64,000 bases of DNA from assembly GCF_014237835.1 (NCBI RefSeq), contig NZ_JACJVI010000008.1, forward strand, positions 1 through 64,000, given 5' to 3'. Both the position numbers and the translations under genes were made by a program. Shown piece after piece: positions 7,819-18,868 of this stretch (positions are counted from its first letter, which is position 1; every line of letters starts with the position of its first letter). Below the pieces are notes generated by a model that was not told where the DNA came from, made no database searches, and saw only the letters and a list, made by a program, of their open reading frames with translations. This stretch comes from Rhizobium sp. AQ_MP. GTDB lineage: Bacteria; Pseudomonadota; Alphaproteobacteria; Rhizobiales; Rhizobiaceae.

Positions 7819-9150
7819 TCAGACCAGCATGCCCATCGGATTTTCGATGTAGCGCTTGAAGGCGCCAAGCAGTTCGGCTCCCAGCGCGCCATCGACGCAA
7901 CGGTGGTCGGTGGAAAGCGTCACGGTCATGACATTGGCGATCTTCATCTCGCCGTTCTTCACAACCACCCGCTCTTCGCCGGCACCGACCGCGAGGATCG
8001 TTGCATGCGGCGGGTTCACGACAGCCGAGAAGCTCTTCACGCCCATCATGCCCATGTTGGACACGGCAGTCGTGCCGCCCTGATATTCCTCGGGCTTCAG
8101 CTTGCGGTCCTTGGCGCGCTTGCCCAAATCCTTCATCTCGTTCGAGATGGTGGACAGGCTCTTTTCCTCGGCCTTGCGGATGATCGGGGTGATGAGGCCG
8201 CCCGGGATCGAGACCGCCACGCCGACATCGGCATGCTTGTGCTTGACCATGTTGGTGTCGGTCCAGGAGACGTTGGCATCCGGCACGTCGCGCAGAGCGA
8301 GAGCCAGAGCCTTGATCACCATGTCGTTGACCGAGAGCTTGTAGGCCGGCTTGCCGTCCTTTTCGGGGGCAGCGGCATTGAGCTGGGCACGCAGGGCCAA
8401 GAGCGCATCCAGTTCGCAATCCACGGAGACGTAGAAATGCGGGATGGTCTGCTTGGATTCCTGCAGGCGCTTTGCGATCGTCTTGCGCATGCCGTCATGC
8501 GGCACGAGCTCGTAGGAGCCTTCGGCGAAGTTCTTGAGAACCGACTCGTCGGACGGACCCTTGGCGAGAGCCGGTGCCGGTGCGGCGCTTGCGGCCGCTG
8601 CTGCCGGTGCCGGAGCAGCCTTGGCACCACCGGTGCTGACGGCCTTTTCGACGTCGCTCTTGACGACGCGGCCCTTCGGACCGGAGCCCGAGACGGCCTT
8701 GAGGTCAAGACCGGCTTCCTTCGCCAGGCGACGGGCGAGTGGCGAAGCGAAGACGCGCTCGCCGGTCGAGGCCGCCGGTGCAGCCGATGCGGCCGCGGGA
8801 GCCGGTGCCGGAGCAGCCACAGGGGCGGCTTCAGCCTTCGGAGCCGATGCAGCCTCCGCCTTCGGGGCGGCAGCGCCGCCACCGGCCGCAGCCGCAGCGA
8901 GATCCTCGCCATCAGCGGCGAGGATTGCGATCACGGCATTGACCTTGACGGCTTCGGTGCCGGCGGGGACGACGAGCTTGGCCACGACACCTTCATCGAC
9001 GGCTTCCACTTCCATGGTCGCCTTGTCGGTTTCGATCTCGGCGATCACGTCGCCGGACTTGACCTTGTCGCCTTCCTTGACCAGCCACTTCGCCAGATTG
9101 CCCTCTTCCATGGTCGGAGAGAGAGCCGGCATGGTGATATTGATCGGCAT
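7819..9150 (-). CDS. pdhC: Pyruvate dehydrogenase complex dihydrolipoyl acetyltransferase (E2)
   Basis: Core of the pyruvate dehydrogenase complex; transfers acetyl from lipoyl to CoA. Domains in order: one lipoyl domain (residues about 1-78, lipoylated Lys43 in ETDKATME), an Ala/Pro-rich linker, the subunit-binding domain ([16 protein letters not shown] to GRVVKSDV), a second Ala/Pro linker, and the acyltransferase domain ending with [14 protein letters not shown], which holds the catalytic His and Asp. Total 443 residues. The gap to pdhB is 15 bp, and translation is likely coupled. Confidence 0.96.
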   Translation of the reverse strand: MPINITMPALSPTMEEGNLAKWLVKEGDKVKSGDVIAEIETDKATMEVEAVDEGVVAKLVVPAGTEAVKVNAVIAILAADGEDLAAAAAGGGAAAPKAEAASAPKAEAAPVAAPAPAPAAASAAPAASTGERVFASPLARRLAKEAGLDLKAVSGSGPKGRVVKSDVEKAVSTGGAKAAPAPAAAAASAAPAPALAKGPSDESVLKNFAEGSYELVPHDGMRKTIAKRLQESKQTIPHFYVSVDCELDALLALRAQLNAAAPEKDGKPAYKLSVNDMVIKALALALRDVPDANVSWTDTNMVKHKHADVGVAVSIPGGLITPIIRKAEEKSLSTISNEMKDLGKRAKDRKLKPEEYQGGTTAVSNMGMMGVKSFSAVVNPPHATILAVGAGEERVVVKNGEMKIANVMTVTLSTDHRCVDGALGAELLGAFKRYIENPMGMLV

Positions 9151-9165
9151 GAGCCTCGCCTCCCC

Positions 9166-10575
9166 TTACTTGTAGCAGACGGCTTTGACCGCCTGGATCA
9201 CTTCGCCGACGTTCGGCAGAGCGAGCTTTTCGAGGTTTGCCGCGTAAGGCATCGGCACATCCTTGCCGGCGATCGTGATGACCGGGGCATCCAGATAGTC
9301 GAAGGCTTCGCGCTGGACAGTGTTGGAGATGAAGTCGCCGACGGAGGATTGCGGGAAGCCTTCCTCGACGGTGACGAGGCGACCGGTCTTCTTCACCGAT
9401 TCGATGATCGCCGGCAGGTCCATCGGACGAATGGTCCTGAGGTCGATCAGTTCGACGTCGATGCCTTCCTTGCTCAGCTCGTCCACGGCCTTGACCGCAT
9501 AGGTCATGCCGATGCCCCAGGAGACAACGGTCACATCCTTGCCGGCCTTGTGCAGGCGAGCCTTGCCGATCGGCAACACGAAATCGTCCATCTTCGGCAC
9601 TTCGAACGAGTGACCATAGAGGATTTCGTTTTCGAGGAAGATGATCGGGTTTGGATCGCGGATGGCGGCCTTCAGAAGACCCTTGGCGTCAGCTGCCGAA
9701 TAGGGCTGGATGACCTTGAGACCCGGGATGTGGCTGTACCAGGCGGCGTAATCCTGGCTGTGCTGGGCGGCAACGCGGGCTGCCGCACCGTTCGGACCAC
9801 GGAAGACCATCGGGGCGCCCATCTGGCCGCCCGACATGTAGAGCGTCTTGGCCGCCGAGTTGATGATCTGGTCGATCGCCTGCATGGCGAAGTTGAAGGT
9901 CATGAATTCGACGATCGGACGCAGGCCAGCCATGGCGGCACCAACGGCGATACCGGCAAAACCATGCTCGGTGATCGGAGTGTCGACAACGCGCTGCGGG
10001 CCGAATTCCTGCAGCAGGCCTTGCGTGATCTTGTAGGCACCCTGATATTCAGCGACCTCTTCACCCATGATGAAGACATCAGGGTTGGCCCGCATTTCCT
10101 CGGCCATGGCTTCACGCAGCGCTTCGCGCACGGTCATGGTCACCATTTCGGTGCCGGCCGGAATAGCCGGATCGGCGGCGACCTCGATCTTCGGTGCAGC
10201 CGGGACCTTGTTGTCAGCGGAAGACGCCGGCTCGTCCGATGCCGCGCGGGCCTTGCCGCCGGCGTCACCAGCAGCAGCGGCCGGCGTGTCCGCATCGGCC
10301 TTTTTCGGCGCAACGGCAGCATCGGCGCTTTCACCATCCTGCAGGAGGACGGCAATCGCTGTGTTGACCTTGACGTTTTCGGTGCCGGCGGCGACCAGGA
10401 TCTTGCCGAGGACGCCTTCGTCGACGGCTTCGACTTCCATGGTTGCCTTGTCGGTCTCAATTTCGGCGATCACGTCACCAGACTTGATGGTGTCGCCTTC
10501 CTTCTTGACCCATTTGGACAGCGTGCCTTCTTCCATGGTCGGAGAGAGGGCGGGCATGAGGATTTCGATCGGCAT
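9166..10575 (-). CDS. pdhB: Pyruvate dehydrogenase E1 beta subunit with N-terminal lipoyl domain
   Basis: Forms the alpha2beta2 E1 with PdhA and decarboxylates pyruvate with thiamine diphosphate. Residues 1 to about 78 are a full lipoyl domain (Lys43 in ETDKATME) nearly identical in plan to that of PdhC. An Ala-rich linker follows to about 135, then the E1 beta transketolase domains ([39 protein letters not shown]). The lipoyl fusion is known from rhizobia and related Alphaproteobacteria. The intergenic gap to pdhA is 15 bp. Confidence 0.96.
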   Translation of the reverse strand: MPIEILMPALSPTMEEGTLSKWVKKEGDTIKSGDVIAEIETDKATMEVEAVDEGVLGKILVAAGTENVKVNTAIAVLLQDGESADAAVAPKKADADTPAAAAGDAGGKARAASDEPASSADNKVPAAPKIEVAADPAIPAGTEMVTMTVREALREAMAEEMRANPDVFIMGEEVAEYQGAYKITQGLLQEFGPQRVVDTPITEHGFAGIAVGAAMAGLRPIVEFMTFNFAMQAIDQIINSAAKTLYMSGGQMGAPMVFRGPNGAAARVAAQHSQDYAAWYSHIPGLKVIQPYSAADAKGLLKAAIRDPNPIIFLENEILYGHSFEVPKMDDFVLPIGKARLHKAGKDVTVVSWGIGMTYAVKAVDELSKEGIDVELIDLRTIRPMDLPAIIESVKKTGRLVTVEEGFPQSSVGDFISNTVQREAFDYLDAPVITIAGKDVPMPYAANLEKLALPNVGEVIQAVKAVCYK

Positions 10576-10590
10576 GGGTTCCCTCCCCGA

Positions 10591-11634
10591 TTAGAGCAGA
10601 ATGTCGGTGTAGAGCTCGGATACGTCCGGCTCCGGATCGGCCTGGGCGAAATCGGCCGAGTCGGCGACGATGTCGCGGACGTCCTTGTCGATCGCCTTCA
10701 GCTCGTCCTCCGTGGCCCAGCCCTTTTCCAGGAGACGGGCGCGGACCTGCTCGATCGGATCCTGTTCGGAGCGCATCTTCTGCACTTCTTCCTTGGAGCG
10801 GTACTTGGCCGGGTCGGACATGGAGTGACCGCGATAGCGATAGGTCAGCATCTCGAGAATGATCGGACCCTTGCCGGCGCGGCAGTGCTCGACGGCCTGA
10901 TCGGCCGCAGCCTTGACCGCGCGGACGTCCATCCCATCGACCTGAATGCCCGGGATATTGAAGGACACGCCGCGCTGCGAGAAGTCGGTCTGGGCCGAGG
11001 CGCGCGAAACGGATGTGCCCATGGCATAGCGGTTATTCTCGATGATGTAGATCACCGGCAGGTTCCACAGGCGAGCCATGTTGAAGCTCTCGTAGACCTG
11101 GCCCTGGTTGGCAGCGCCATCGCCGAAATAGGCGAGCGAGACATTGTCATTGCCGCGATACTTGTTGGCGAAGGCGAGACCGGTGCCAAGCGACACCTGG
11201 GCACCGACGATGCCGTGACCGCCATAGAAATGCTTCTCCTTCGAGAACATGTGCATCGAGCCGCCCTTGCCCTTCGACAGGCCGCCGCGACGTCCAGTCA
11301 GCTCGGCCATGACGCCACGGGCGCTCATGCCACAGGCCAGCATGTGACCATGGTCACGATAGCCGGTGATGACCTGGTCGCCCTCCTTCAGCGCCATCTG
11401 CATGCCGACGACGACAGCTTCCTGGCCGATGTAAAGGTGACAGAAGCCGCCGATAAAGCCCATGCCATAGAGCTGGCCGGCCTTTTCCTCGAAACGGCGG
11501 ATCAGCAGCATCTCGCGATAGGCCAGGATTTCCTGGGCCTTGTCGAACTCGACGATCGCTCCTTGAGTGAATTCTTTCTTGGCAGGCTTGGCCGCGGATT
11601 TCCGGCCGGTCGCAGTCGCAGGCTTGCGAGCCAT
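10591..11634 (-). CDS. pdhA: Pyruvate dehydrogenase E1 alpha subunit
   Basis: First gene of the pdhABC operon. The 347-residue protein carries the thiamine-diphosphate motif GDGAANQGQ through IIENN, the active-site segment YRDHGHMLACG, and the regulatory-loop region YRYRGHSMSDPAKYRS. The N-terminus is a basic Ala/Lys stretch, as in S. meliloti PdhA. ATG 11634 follows GGGAGGGATGC; a 35-codon extension to 11739 has no family support. The upstream 120 bp to the ftsB terminator hairpin must hold the operon promoter. Confidence 0.96.
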   Translation of the reverse strand: MARKPATATGRKSAAKPAKKEFTQGAIVEFDKAQEILAYREMLLIRRFEEKAGQLYGMGFIGGFCHLYIGQEAVVVGMQMALKEGDQVITGYRDHGHMLACGMSARGVMAELTGRRGGLSKGKGGSMHMFSKEKHFYGGHGIVGAQVSLGTGLAFANKYRGNDNVSLAYFGDGAANQGQVYESFNMARLWNLPVIYIIENNRYAMGTSVSRASAQTDFSQRGVSFNIPGIQVDGMDVRAVKAAADQAVEHCRAGKGPIILEMLTYRYRGHSMSDPAKYRSKEEVQKMRSEQDPIEQVRARLLEKGWATEDELKAIDKDVRDIVADSADFAQADPEPDVSELYTDILL

Positions 11635-11755
11635 GCATCCCTCCCATGGGTTATTATGGTCCAGAGTGGGCCACAGAATAGGGAAGAAAGACGACGGCGG
11701 CAATGCCATAAATGCATGGCTCTCATTCGCCGCAAGCAACTGTAAACAAATAAAA

Positions 11756-11790
11756 ATTTCTGATTAACCAAATTCAGGTTAATCAGAAAT
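11756..11790 (-). terminator. 14-bp perfect inverted repeat, probable ftsB terminator
   Basis: Arms at 11756-11769 and 11777-11790 are perfectly complementary with a 7-nt loop (AAATTCA). On the minus strand the stem is followed by TTTTTATTTG, the form of an intrinsic terminator. The stem is AT-rich and its right arm overlaps the ftsB stop codon (11783-11785). It insulates pdhA from ftsB; an operator role is possible but less likely. Confidence 0.6.
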
Positions 11791-12100
11791 ACGTGTTGAA
11801 TATCACGATTTCATCGGGGCGCGACATGTTCAGCTGATAACGCGCCTTTTCATCGATAATGTCTTCGTCCAGCGAGCCATCACTGAGCAGACCGACTTCC
11901 TTTTCGAGCGTCATCCGCTGCGCGACAAGCTTCTCCAGCTCGGCCGCGCGCTCCTGCCGAATGCGCTCGAACTGCTGCCCGGCCTTCAGGCCATAGTCGC
12001 CGTGAACCGAATGATAGCCAAAATAGGAGAGGAAAGCGATGGTGACGGCAGGAAGGACGAGTCGACCGTATTTCTTCTTTTTGTGATGTCTGGTCCACAT
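11783..12100 (-). CDS. ftsB: FtsB/DivIC septum formation initiator family protein
   Basis: Small bitopic division protein that links FtsL and FtsQ at the septum. The 105-residue product has a basic N-terminal cytoplasmic tail (MWTRHHKKKKYGR), one membrane segment (LVLPAVTIAFLSYFGYHSVH), a periplasmic coiled coil (about residues 40-70) and the family C-terminal region DIIDEKARYQLNMSRPDEIV. ATG 12100 is chosen over an upstream TTG (12136). It lies between eno and pdhA, a conserved position in Alphaproteobacteria, but both flanks carry terminator-like hairpins, so it is probably transcribed alone. Confidence 0.88.
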   Translation of the reverse strand: MWTRHHKKKKYGRLVLPAVTIAFLSYFGYHSVHGDYGLKAGQQFERIRQERAAELEKLVAQRMTLEKEVGLLSDGSLDEDIIDEKARYQLNMSRPDEIVIFNTYF

Positions 12101-12183
12101 GCCGACAAATGCCCTGAAACGCGAAACTTGCCGCAAGGGTAACCGTCATATCTTAACCGACCGTTGACCTTGATTGCAGCGCA

Positions 12184-12222
12184 AAAGAAAAAGCCCGCGC
12201 CGGAGGGAACCGGCACGGGCTT
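12184..12222 (-). terminator. Intrinsic terminator of eno
   Basis: Arms 12191-12203 and 12210-12222 form a 13-bp GC-rich stem with one mismatch and a 6-nt loop. On the minus strand it is followed by a T-rich tract (complement of 12184-12192). It lies 20 bp past the eno stop. Confidence 0.8.
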
Positions 12223-12242
12223 CCAGTCAGGAGAGGCGTAAA

Positions 12243-13550
<1,308 letters not shown>

Positions 13551-13672
13551 TTACCGCCCCCTCATAATCCAAGAGGCAGAAAATACAATGGCAGGTTCAT
13601 GACAGGCTTCCGGCAAACCGCCATCGCCACAACCCCGCCTTTCAAAACCCTGCAAGAATTAACACTATGAGT

Positions 13673-13687
13673 TTAATAGAATTTTAA
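13673..13687. promoter_or_regulatory. CtrA-like box TTAA-N7-TTAA
   Basis: TTAA at 13673-13676 and TTAA at 13684-13687 are separated by exactly 7 bases, the full consensus of the alphaproteobacterial cell-cycle regulator CtrA. The site is in the eno/chemoreceptor intergenic region, about 86 bp upstream of the chemoreceptor ATG. The region is AT-rich, so chance occurrence is possible. Confidence 0.45.
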
Positions 13688-13773
13688 CCGACTGGTAAGT
13701 GGCGGATCATACACTGAGCAAACAATCGGCCGACGATGAAGCGCTCGGCGCATTTCACTGTGTTGGAGGACAG

Positions 13774-15606
13774 ATGAAAATCAGCATTTCCCAGAGCATC
13801 ACCCTGTTTGGCTGCGTCGTCGGTGTCGGCATCACCCTGGCGGTTGCGAGCAACCAATATGCCCTGCGCGAATTGCAGGTGAACGGTCCCGCCTATCAGC
13901 AGATCGTCAACGGCAAGGACCTCATTGCCGACATCCTTCCGCCGCCGCTCTTCGTCATCGAAGCCTATCTCCTCGCAACCGAGGGGGCATATCACGAGGA
14001 GCTGGCAAAACCCAATCTGGAGCAGATCCGTACGCTCAAGGCATCCTACGACCTGCGTCGCGACTTCTGGGCTGCATCCGACCTGGCACCTGGTCTCAGA
14101 CAAAGCCTGAAGACCAACGCGATCGAGACCGCAGACAAACTCTGGGCGATGATCGACAGTCAGTATGCGAATGCGATGCAGTCCGGAGATGCGGCGGTGA
14201 AAATGGCCGCGCTCGACGCGATGATGGACGCCTACAAGGCACATCGCGACGCCGTCACCGTGCTGGTCAACGAGGCCAACACGTTCCTCGCCGAAGCCGA
14301 GAAAAATGCCGCCGTCGAGTCGGGGCAGTTGTCTAGCCTTTCGGCCACGATGGCAGCGCTATCAGGGATCATCCTAATCGTTGGCCTGTTCGCCCTGCGC
14401 AAACGGGCGATTTCGCCCCTCAACGCCATGAAGGCCTACATGAGCAATCTCGCTCGTGGCGATTATTCACAGCCGGTGCCCTACGTGGAACGGGGTGACG
14501 AAATCGGTCAGATGGCCGCTGCCGTCCAGGTGTTCCGCTCGGCAGCCATGGAACGCAGGGCCAATCGCGAGCGCCAGGAGGCAGAGCAGGCGTTGGCGAC
14601 AGACCGCGAACGCGCCGAAATGGAAGCAAGGGCTGCCGCCGATCACCAACGGGCGCGCGTCATCGACAGCTTGAGCGTTGGTCTTGAAAAGCTCGCATCC
14701 GGTGATCTGACCGTCGAAATCACCGACCCCTTTGCGCCGGACTACGAAAAACTGAGGCTGGAGTTCAATGCCAGCATTCGCTCGCTCGCGCTCACCCTCA
14801 CCGACATATCGAAGACGGTCGGCACCGTCCGTTCAGGCGCTGACAACATTGCTAGCGGTACCAATGATCTGGCACGGCGAACGGAGACGCAGGCAGCCTC
14901 GCTTGAGGAGGCTGCTTCCGCTCTCGACGAAATCACAGCGACCATCCGGACTTCATCGGAGCGGGCACGTGAAGCCAACATCATGATGACCCGGACCAAG
15001 CAGAGTGCCGAAGTCTCGGCCTCCGTGGTGCGCGACGCGGTCGTCGCGATGGCCAAGATCGAGGAGTCCTCGGCGCAAATAGGTCAGATCATCTCCGTCA
15101 TCGACGACATCGCCTTCCAGACGAATCTGCTGGCGCTGAATGCCGGCGTGGAGGCAGCACGTGCCGGTGAGAGCGGCAAGGGGTTCGCCGTTGTCGCGCA
15201 GGAGGTCCGGGAACTGGCCGGGCGATCCGCGAGTGCCGCCAAGGAAATCAAGGCTCTGGTGGATGCCTCGGCAACCCAGGTCGGGAATGGCGTGTCGCTT
15301 GTCAACCGCACCGGCGAGGCGCTTTCGGCCATCGACCAGGAGGTACAGCAGGTGCACCAATTGATCCACGCGATCGAAATGTCGGCCGTGGAACAGTCAA
15401 GCGCGCTGGCCGAGGTCAACGCTGCGGTCAATCACATGGACCAAGTGACCCAGCAGAACGCCGCCATGGCGGAAGAGGCGAATTCCGCCTGCCGCGAACT
15501 GAATGGCGAGGCGGAACATTTGCGGCAGATGCTGGCCCGCTTCCAGCTCAGCGGACGCTCTTCAGCAGAGATGCGGCAACCCGGCGCCTATCGCCTGGCA
15601 TCGTGA
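13774..15606 (+). CDS. Methyl-accepting chemotaxis protein
   Basis: Membrane chemoreceptor that controls the CheA kinase. The 610-residue protein has a first membrane segment at about residues 8-24, a periplasmic helical sensor of about 160 residues, a second membrane segment near residues 192-208 (ATMAALSGIILIVGLFALR), a HAMP domain to about 262, and a second HAMP-like linker. The cytoplasmic signalling domain has the highly conserved hairpin tip (DDIAFQTNLLALNAGVEAAR, then ESGKGFAVVAQEVRELAGRS). There is no C-terminal CheR-binding pentapeptide. ATG 13774 follows GGAGGACAG. The ligand is unknown. A CtrA-like site lies upstream, in keeping with cell-cycle control of motility genes in Rhizobiales. 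Confidence 0.93.
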   Translation: MKISISQSITLFGCVVGVGITLAVASNQYALRELQVNGPAYQQIVNGKDLIADILPPPLFVIEAYLLATEGAYHEELAKPNLEQIRTLKASYDLRRDFWAASDLAPGLRQSLKTNAIETADKLWAMIDSQYANAMQSGDAAVKMAALDAMMDAYKAHRDAVTVLVNEANTFLAEAEKNAAVESGQLSSLSATMAALSGIILIVGLFALRKRAISPLNAMKAYMSNLARGDYSQPVPYVERGDEIGQMAAAVQVFRSAAMERRANRERQEAEQALATDRERAEMEARAAADHQRARVIDSLSVGLEKLASGDLTVEITDPFAPDYEKLRLEFNASIRSLALTLTDISKTVGTVRSGADNIASGTNDLARRTETQAASLEEAASALDEITATIRTSSERAREANIMMTRTKQSAEVSASVVRDAVVAMAKIEESSAQIGQIISVIDDIAFQTNLLALNAGVEAARAGESGKGFAVVAQEVRELAGRSASAAKEIKALVDASATQVGNGVSLVNRTGEALSAIDQEVQQVHQLIHAIEMSAVEQSSALAEVNAAVNHMDQVTQQNAAMAEEANSACRELNGEAEHLRQMLARFQLSGRSSAEMRQPGAYRLAS

Positions 15607-15617
15607 TCGATCACCTG

Positions 15618-15635
15618 GGCTGCCATCAGGCAGCC
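15618..15635. terminator. Convergent hairpin between chemoreceptor and kdsA
   Basis: GGCTGCC (15618-15624) and GGCAGCC (15629-15635) form a 7-bp stem with a 4-nt loop, 12 bp after the chemoreceptor stop and overlapping the last kdsA codons. No strong T-run follows on either strand, so it is a weak terminator candidate. Confidence 0.35.
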
Positions 15636-16474
15636 TTGGCAATGTCGTCGAAGGCGATCAGTTTTTCGAGCAGACGGCGCATGTCGGTGATCTTGACCAT
15701 GTTCGGGCCGTCCGAGGGTGCGTTGTCCGGGTCCTGGTGAGTCTCGATGAAGAGACCGCCGACGCCGACAGCGACCGCGGCACGCGCCAGCGTTTCGACG
15801 AATTCGCGCTGGCCGCCGGAGGAGCCGCCCTGCCCGCCCGGCTGCTGCACCGAATGGGTGGCGTCAAAGACGACTGGCGCACCCATCGCCGCCATGATCG
15901 GCAGCGAGCGCATGTCGGAGACGAGCGTGTTGTAGCCGAAGGACGCACCGCGTTCGCACAGCAGCACGTTGGGATTGCCGGAGCCGGTGATCTTGTTGAG
16001 GACATTCTTCATGTCCCAGGGGGCGAGGAACTGGCCCTTCTTGACGTTGATCGCGCGGCCGGTCCTGGCTGCTGCGATCAGGAGGTCCGTCTGGCGGCAA
16101 AGGAAGGCAGGGATCTGAAGGACATCGACGGTCGGGGCGACGGCGGCGCACTGCTCTTCCGTGTGGATGTCGGTGAGAACGGGAACGCCGAATTCCTTCT
16201 TGATGTCGGCGAAGACTTCCATGGCCTTTTCCAGACCGATCCCGCGCTCGGCCGACAAGGAGGTGCGGTTCGCCTTATCGAAGGAGGACTTGTAGACGAG
16301 GCCGAGGCCGAGCTCGCGGCAAAGCTCGACGAGCTGGCCGGCGATCATGAAGGCGTGGTCACGGCTTTCCATCTGGCAGGGGCCGGCGATCAGGGCAAAA
16401 CGGCCCTTCTGGGAGAAGACGGCCTTGGCCGAACCTTCGCCGACCACGACTTCCGAATTGGGAGACACGCTCAT
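15626..16474 (-). CDS. kdsA: 3-deoxy-D-manno-octulosonate 8-phosphate synthase
   Basis: Condenses arabinose 5-phosphate with phosphoenolpyruvate to make Kdo 8-phosphate for the lipopolysaccharide core. The 282-residue barrel has [14 protein letters not shown] near residue 28, [38 protein letters not shown] and [11 protein letters not shown]. The Cys in GPCQ occupies the place of the metal-ligand cysteine of metal-dependent KdsA enzymes (E. coli has Asn there), so a metal-dependent enzyme is inferred. Its ATG overlaps the VOC-protein stop by 4 bp. Confidence 0.96.
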   Translation of the reverse strand: MSVSPNSEVVVGEGSAKAVFSQKGRFALIAGPCQMESRDHAFMIAGQLVELCRELGLGLVYKSSFDKANRTSLSAERGIGLEKAMEVFADIKKEFGVPVLTDIHTEEQCAAVAPTVDVLQIPAFLCRQTDLLIAAARTGRAINVKKGQFLAPWDMKNVLNKITGSGNPNVLLCERGASFGYNTLVSDMRSLPIMAAMGAPVVFDATHSVQQPGGQGGSSGGQREFVETLARAAVAVGVGGLFIETHQDPDNAPSDGPNMVKITDMRRLLEKLIAFDDIAKAA

Positions 16475-17367
16475 TTCAACTCCTCGAAGGCGAAGGCGAC
16501 ACCCTGCCCCTTTTCCGGCGCGACAACGAGGCGCGCGCCCGTTTTGTGATGGTGGATGCCATTAGCAGCGAGGCAGGCTTCTGTCACGCCGAGATCGGCG
16601 ACGGCGACAACCACGGCGGCTCCGATCAGGCCTCGCTCCGCAAGCGTGCGCTCAAGGCCGTAATGGGCGTGGAAACCATCCGGAGTCAAAACCTCGACCG
16701 TAGCATTGGCGGTTGCGATAGACAGGCCAAAGGAATGAGCGGTGATATCCCGCTGCCTGAGGACCGTTTCCAGGAGATACTGGAAGTCACTGGGGTTGTC
16801 TTCGACAAGGACGACGCGAGCCAGACCCGCCGCACCATTCGCATGAACCAGCAAGGCACCACGATCGGTCGGAAGCGGGTTCACGCGCTCGCAGGCAAAG
16901 GCGAAGAAATCGGGCGCTCTCAGATCCGCAGCGAACGCAAGACGAAAAGCCCCTTCAGCCGTCCGGCCATCCGGGAAGCGAAACTGGCGGGCAAACTCAA
17001 GGACTTGGCCGCCGCTTAGCCCCTGCTCCCGATAATGCGCATCATCGGCTGCTGCACCCTCGGTCTTGACCACGATGGCAGACAGTCCCTCGCCGCGACG
17101 GAAGCGGAAAGCCTGGTCGCGCGCCACAAAGACATTGCCTTTGCGCGCCGCCTCAAGACAGTCTTCCCGGCTGCCGACGGACAGAGGTTCGAGATAGGTG
17201 TCGTCAGCGAAGAATATGCAAGCGTTTTCGGTGCCGAAGGGGTGCCGCGCATCAGCCGCCACCGTAAAGCCAAGCGCAGAGAGGCGCTGCCGGCTCGTTA
17301 CAAGATCTGTCACCGGCAGGACGAGGTGATCAATCGGGCGTGGTGGGCCAAGCGTCTGGGACATCAT
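16471..17367 (-). CDS. VOC-family (glyoxalase_3-like) protein
   Basis: A 298-residue protein with an N-terminal vicinal-oxygen-chelate half ([20 protein letters not shown], residues about 12-31) and a second half beginning around residue 178 ([20 protein letters not shown]). The reaction is unknown; glyoxalase_3-like proteins are mostly uncharacterised. It overlaps kdsA by ATGA and so is translationally coupled to it, which hints at a link with envelope sugar metabolism, though this is only inference. Either of two adjacent ATGs (17367, 17364) may be the start. Confidence 0.8.
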   Translation of the reverse strand: MMSQTLGPPRPIDHLVLPVTDLVTSRQRLSALGFTVAADARHPFGTENACIFFADDTYLEPLSVGSREDCLEAARKGNVFVARDQAFRFRRGEGLSAIVVKTEGAAADDAHYREQGLSGGQVLEFARQFRFPDGRTAEGAFRLAFAADLRAPDFFAFACERVNPLPTDRGALLVHANGAAGLARVVLVEDNPSDFQYLLETVLRQRDITAHSFGLSIATANATVEVLTPDGFHAHYGLERTLAERGLIGAAVVVAVADLGVTEACLAANGIHHHKTGARLVVAPEKGQGVAFAFEELK

Positions 17368-17405
17368 TGTTTCTTTTCGCCGGTGAATGAAGAGATATCC
17401 TGCAT

Positions 17406-17948
17406 CTAGGAAGCAGGCTTCTCACTTTGTAGAGCCTCGATGGTCTGCCGCAGCGAACTCAGTTCCTGCCGCGCCTCGCGAAGTTCCTTCAGCACGAGTT
17501 CGTCGATCTTGTGATGCAGAGCAAGTACCTCGATCTCGGCCTTCAGATTGATCTCGTAGTCCTTGGCCGCCATGTAGCGGTCGCGCTCGGCCTGGCGGTT
17601 CTGGCTCATCATGATGATCGGCGCCTGGATCGCGGCAAGCATCGAGAGCAGCAAATTGAGAAAGATAAAGGGATAGGGATCAAGGGAGCCACGGGCGAGG
17701 ATGACGGTGTTGAGGATCACCCAGGCGACCAGAAACAGCATAAAACCGATGATGAAGGCCCATGAACCGCCGATCCTCGCAATTCCGTCGGCCAGTCGTT
17801 GACCGAAGGTTGCGTTGGCCAGAAAGTCTTCGCTGGCATTGGTCGAGACGGTTCGGCGCTCACGCGCTCGCACCAGAACCTTTCTTTCCGCCGAAGACAG
17901 CTCCGACGCGGCCTTGCCCAAAACGATTCTCTCCAAATCCTTCAGCAT
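17406..17948 (-). CDS. DUF1003 family membrane protein
   Basis: A 180-residue protein of the DUF1003 family, role unknown. Two membrane segments are evident: SWAFIIGFMLFLVAWVILNT (about 63-82) and PFIFLNLLLSMLAAIQAPII (about 93-112). They are followed by the family motif MSQNRQAERDR and a long C-terminal coiled coil rich in Glu and Leu. ATG 17948 follows GGGAAGCTGCAC; an in-frame GTG at 17972 is possible. It is divergent from lexA, with about 200 bp between the starts. Confidence 0.85.
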   Translation of the reverse strand: MLKDLERIVLGKAASELSSAERKVLVRARERRTVSTNASEDFLANATFGQRLADGIARIGGSWAFIIGFMLFLVAWVILNTVILARGSLDPYPFIFLNLLLSMLAAIQAPIIMMSQNRQAERDRYMAAKDYEINLKAEIEVLALHHKIDELVLKELREARQELSSLRQTIEALQSEKPAS

Positions 17949-18091
17949 GTGCAGCTTCCCAATTGCGGCCACGACAGCCGTTCAACGCATGTTCGGGCGA
18001 CCTCTGGCGCAGACCCTCCGACCCTTTTCAGGAATTTTCCAGCGTCATGCCGCTTTTTCAGCCGTTCTTCACGAAAATTTATCCACTTGCG

Positions 18092-18106
18092 GAACACAAA
18101 TGGAAC
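18092..18106. promoter_or_regulatory. LexA (SOS) box of lexA
   Basis: GAAC (18092-18095) and GAAC (18103-18106) are separated by 7 bases. On the other strand this is GTTC-N7-GTTC, the direct-repeat SOS box of Rhizobiales. It lies 46 bp before lexA, between a possible -35 (TTGCGG, 18087) and -10 (TATAGT, 18108), so LexA binding would block its own promoter. Confidence 0.85.
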
Positions 18107-18151
18107 ATATAGTGTCTGTTCTGGATTTGTTTCACCCTAGGGGCACCGAAT

Positions 18152-18868
18152 ATGCTGACGCGCAAGCAACAGGAACTGCTTCTGTTCATCCATGAAAGGA
18201 TGAAGGAATCAGGTGTCCCGCCGTCCTTCGACGAGATGAAGGATGCGCTGGACCTCGCATCGAAATCCGGCATCCATCGATTGATCACGGCGCTCGAGGA
18301 ACGCGGCTTCATCCGTCGCCTGCCGAACAGGGCACGGGCTCTCGAAGTCATCAAGCTTCCGGAGGCCTATTCCCCGAGCATCCAGCCGCGTCGTGGCTTT
18401 GCCCCGAGTGTTATCGAGGGCAGCCTGGGCAAGGCCCCGCCGCCGCCAGCGCCCACCAAGTCCGCCGAGCAGGACAACGGCTCGTCGGTCTCCGTCCCTG
18501 TGATGGGCCGCATCGCGGCAGGCGTACCGATTTCGGCTATCCAGAACAACACGCATGACATCACCGTCCCCGCAGAGATGATCGGTTCCGGCGATCATTA
18601 CGCGCTCGAGGTCAAGGGTGATTCGATGATCGAGGCCGGCATTCTCGACGGGGATACGGTGATTATCCGCAACGCCTCGAACGCCAATCCGGGCGACATC
18701 ATCGTGGCCCTGGTCGACGACGAGGAAGCAACGCTCAAGCGCTTCCGGCGTCGCGGCGCGTCCATCGCCCTCGAGGCGGCCAATCCGGCCTATGAGACGC
18801 GCATCTTCCCTCCGGACCGCGTCAAAATCCAGGGCAAGCTGGTTGGCCTTATCCGCCGCTATCACTGA
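18152..18868 (+). CDS. lexA: SOS repressor LexA
   Basis: Represses DNA-damage genes and cleaves itself when RecA is activated. The 238-residue protein has an N-terminal winged helix ([36 protein letters not shown]) and a C-terminal S24 peptidase domain. The cleavage site is Ala123-Gly124 (RIAAGVP), with nucleophile Ser158 in KGDSMIEAG and general-base Lys197. The Pro-rich linker (about 76-112) is longer than in E. coli, as usual in Alphaproteobacteria. A consensus SOS box precedes it, so it is autoregulated. The last 20 bp overlap the convergent comEC. Confidence 0.97.
   Translation: MLTRKQQELLLFIHERMKESGVPPSFDEMKDALDLASKSGIHRLITALEERGFIRRLPNRARALEVIKLPEAYSPSIQPRRGFAPSVIEGSLGKAPPPPAPTKSAEQDNGSSVSVPVMGRIAAGVPISAIQNNTHDITVPAEMIGSGDHYALEVKGDSMIEAGILDGDTVIIRNASNANPGDIIVALVDDEEATLKRFRRRGASIALEAANPAYETRIFPPDRVKIQGKLVGLIRRYH

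Noticed and set aside
7903-11745. A 1280-codon open frame on the plus strand opposite pdhC, pdhB and pdhA
   Set aside because: It is a mirror of strongly biased GC-rich codons of real genes; it has no family likeness, and the minus-strand genes are certain.
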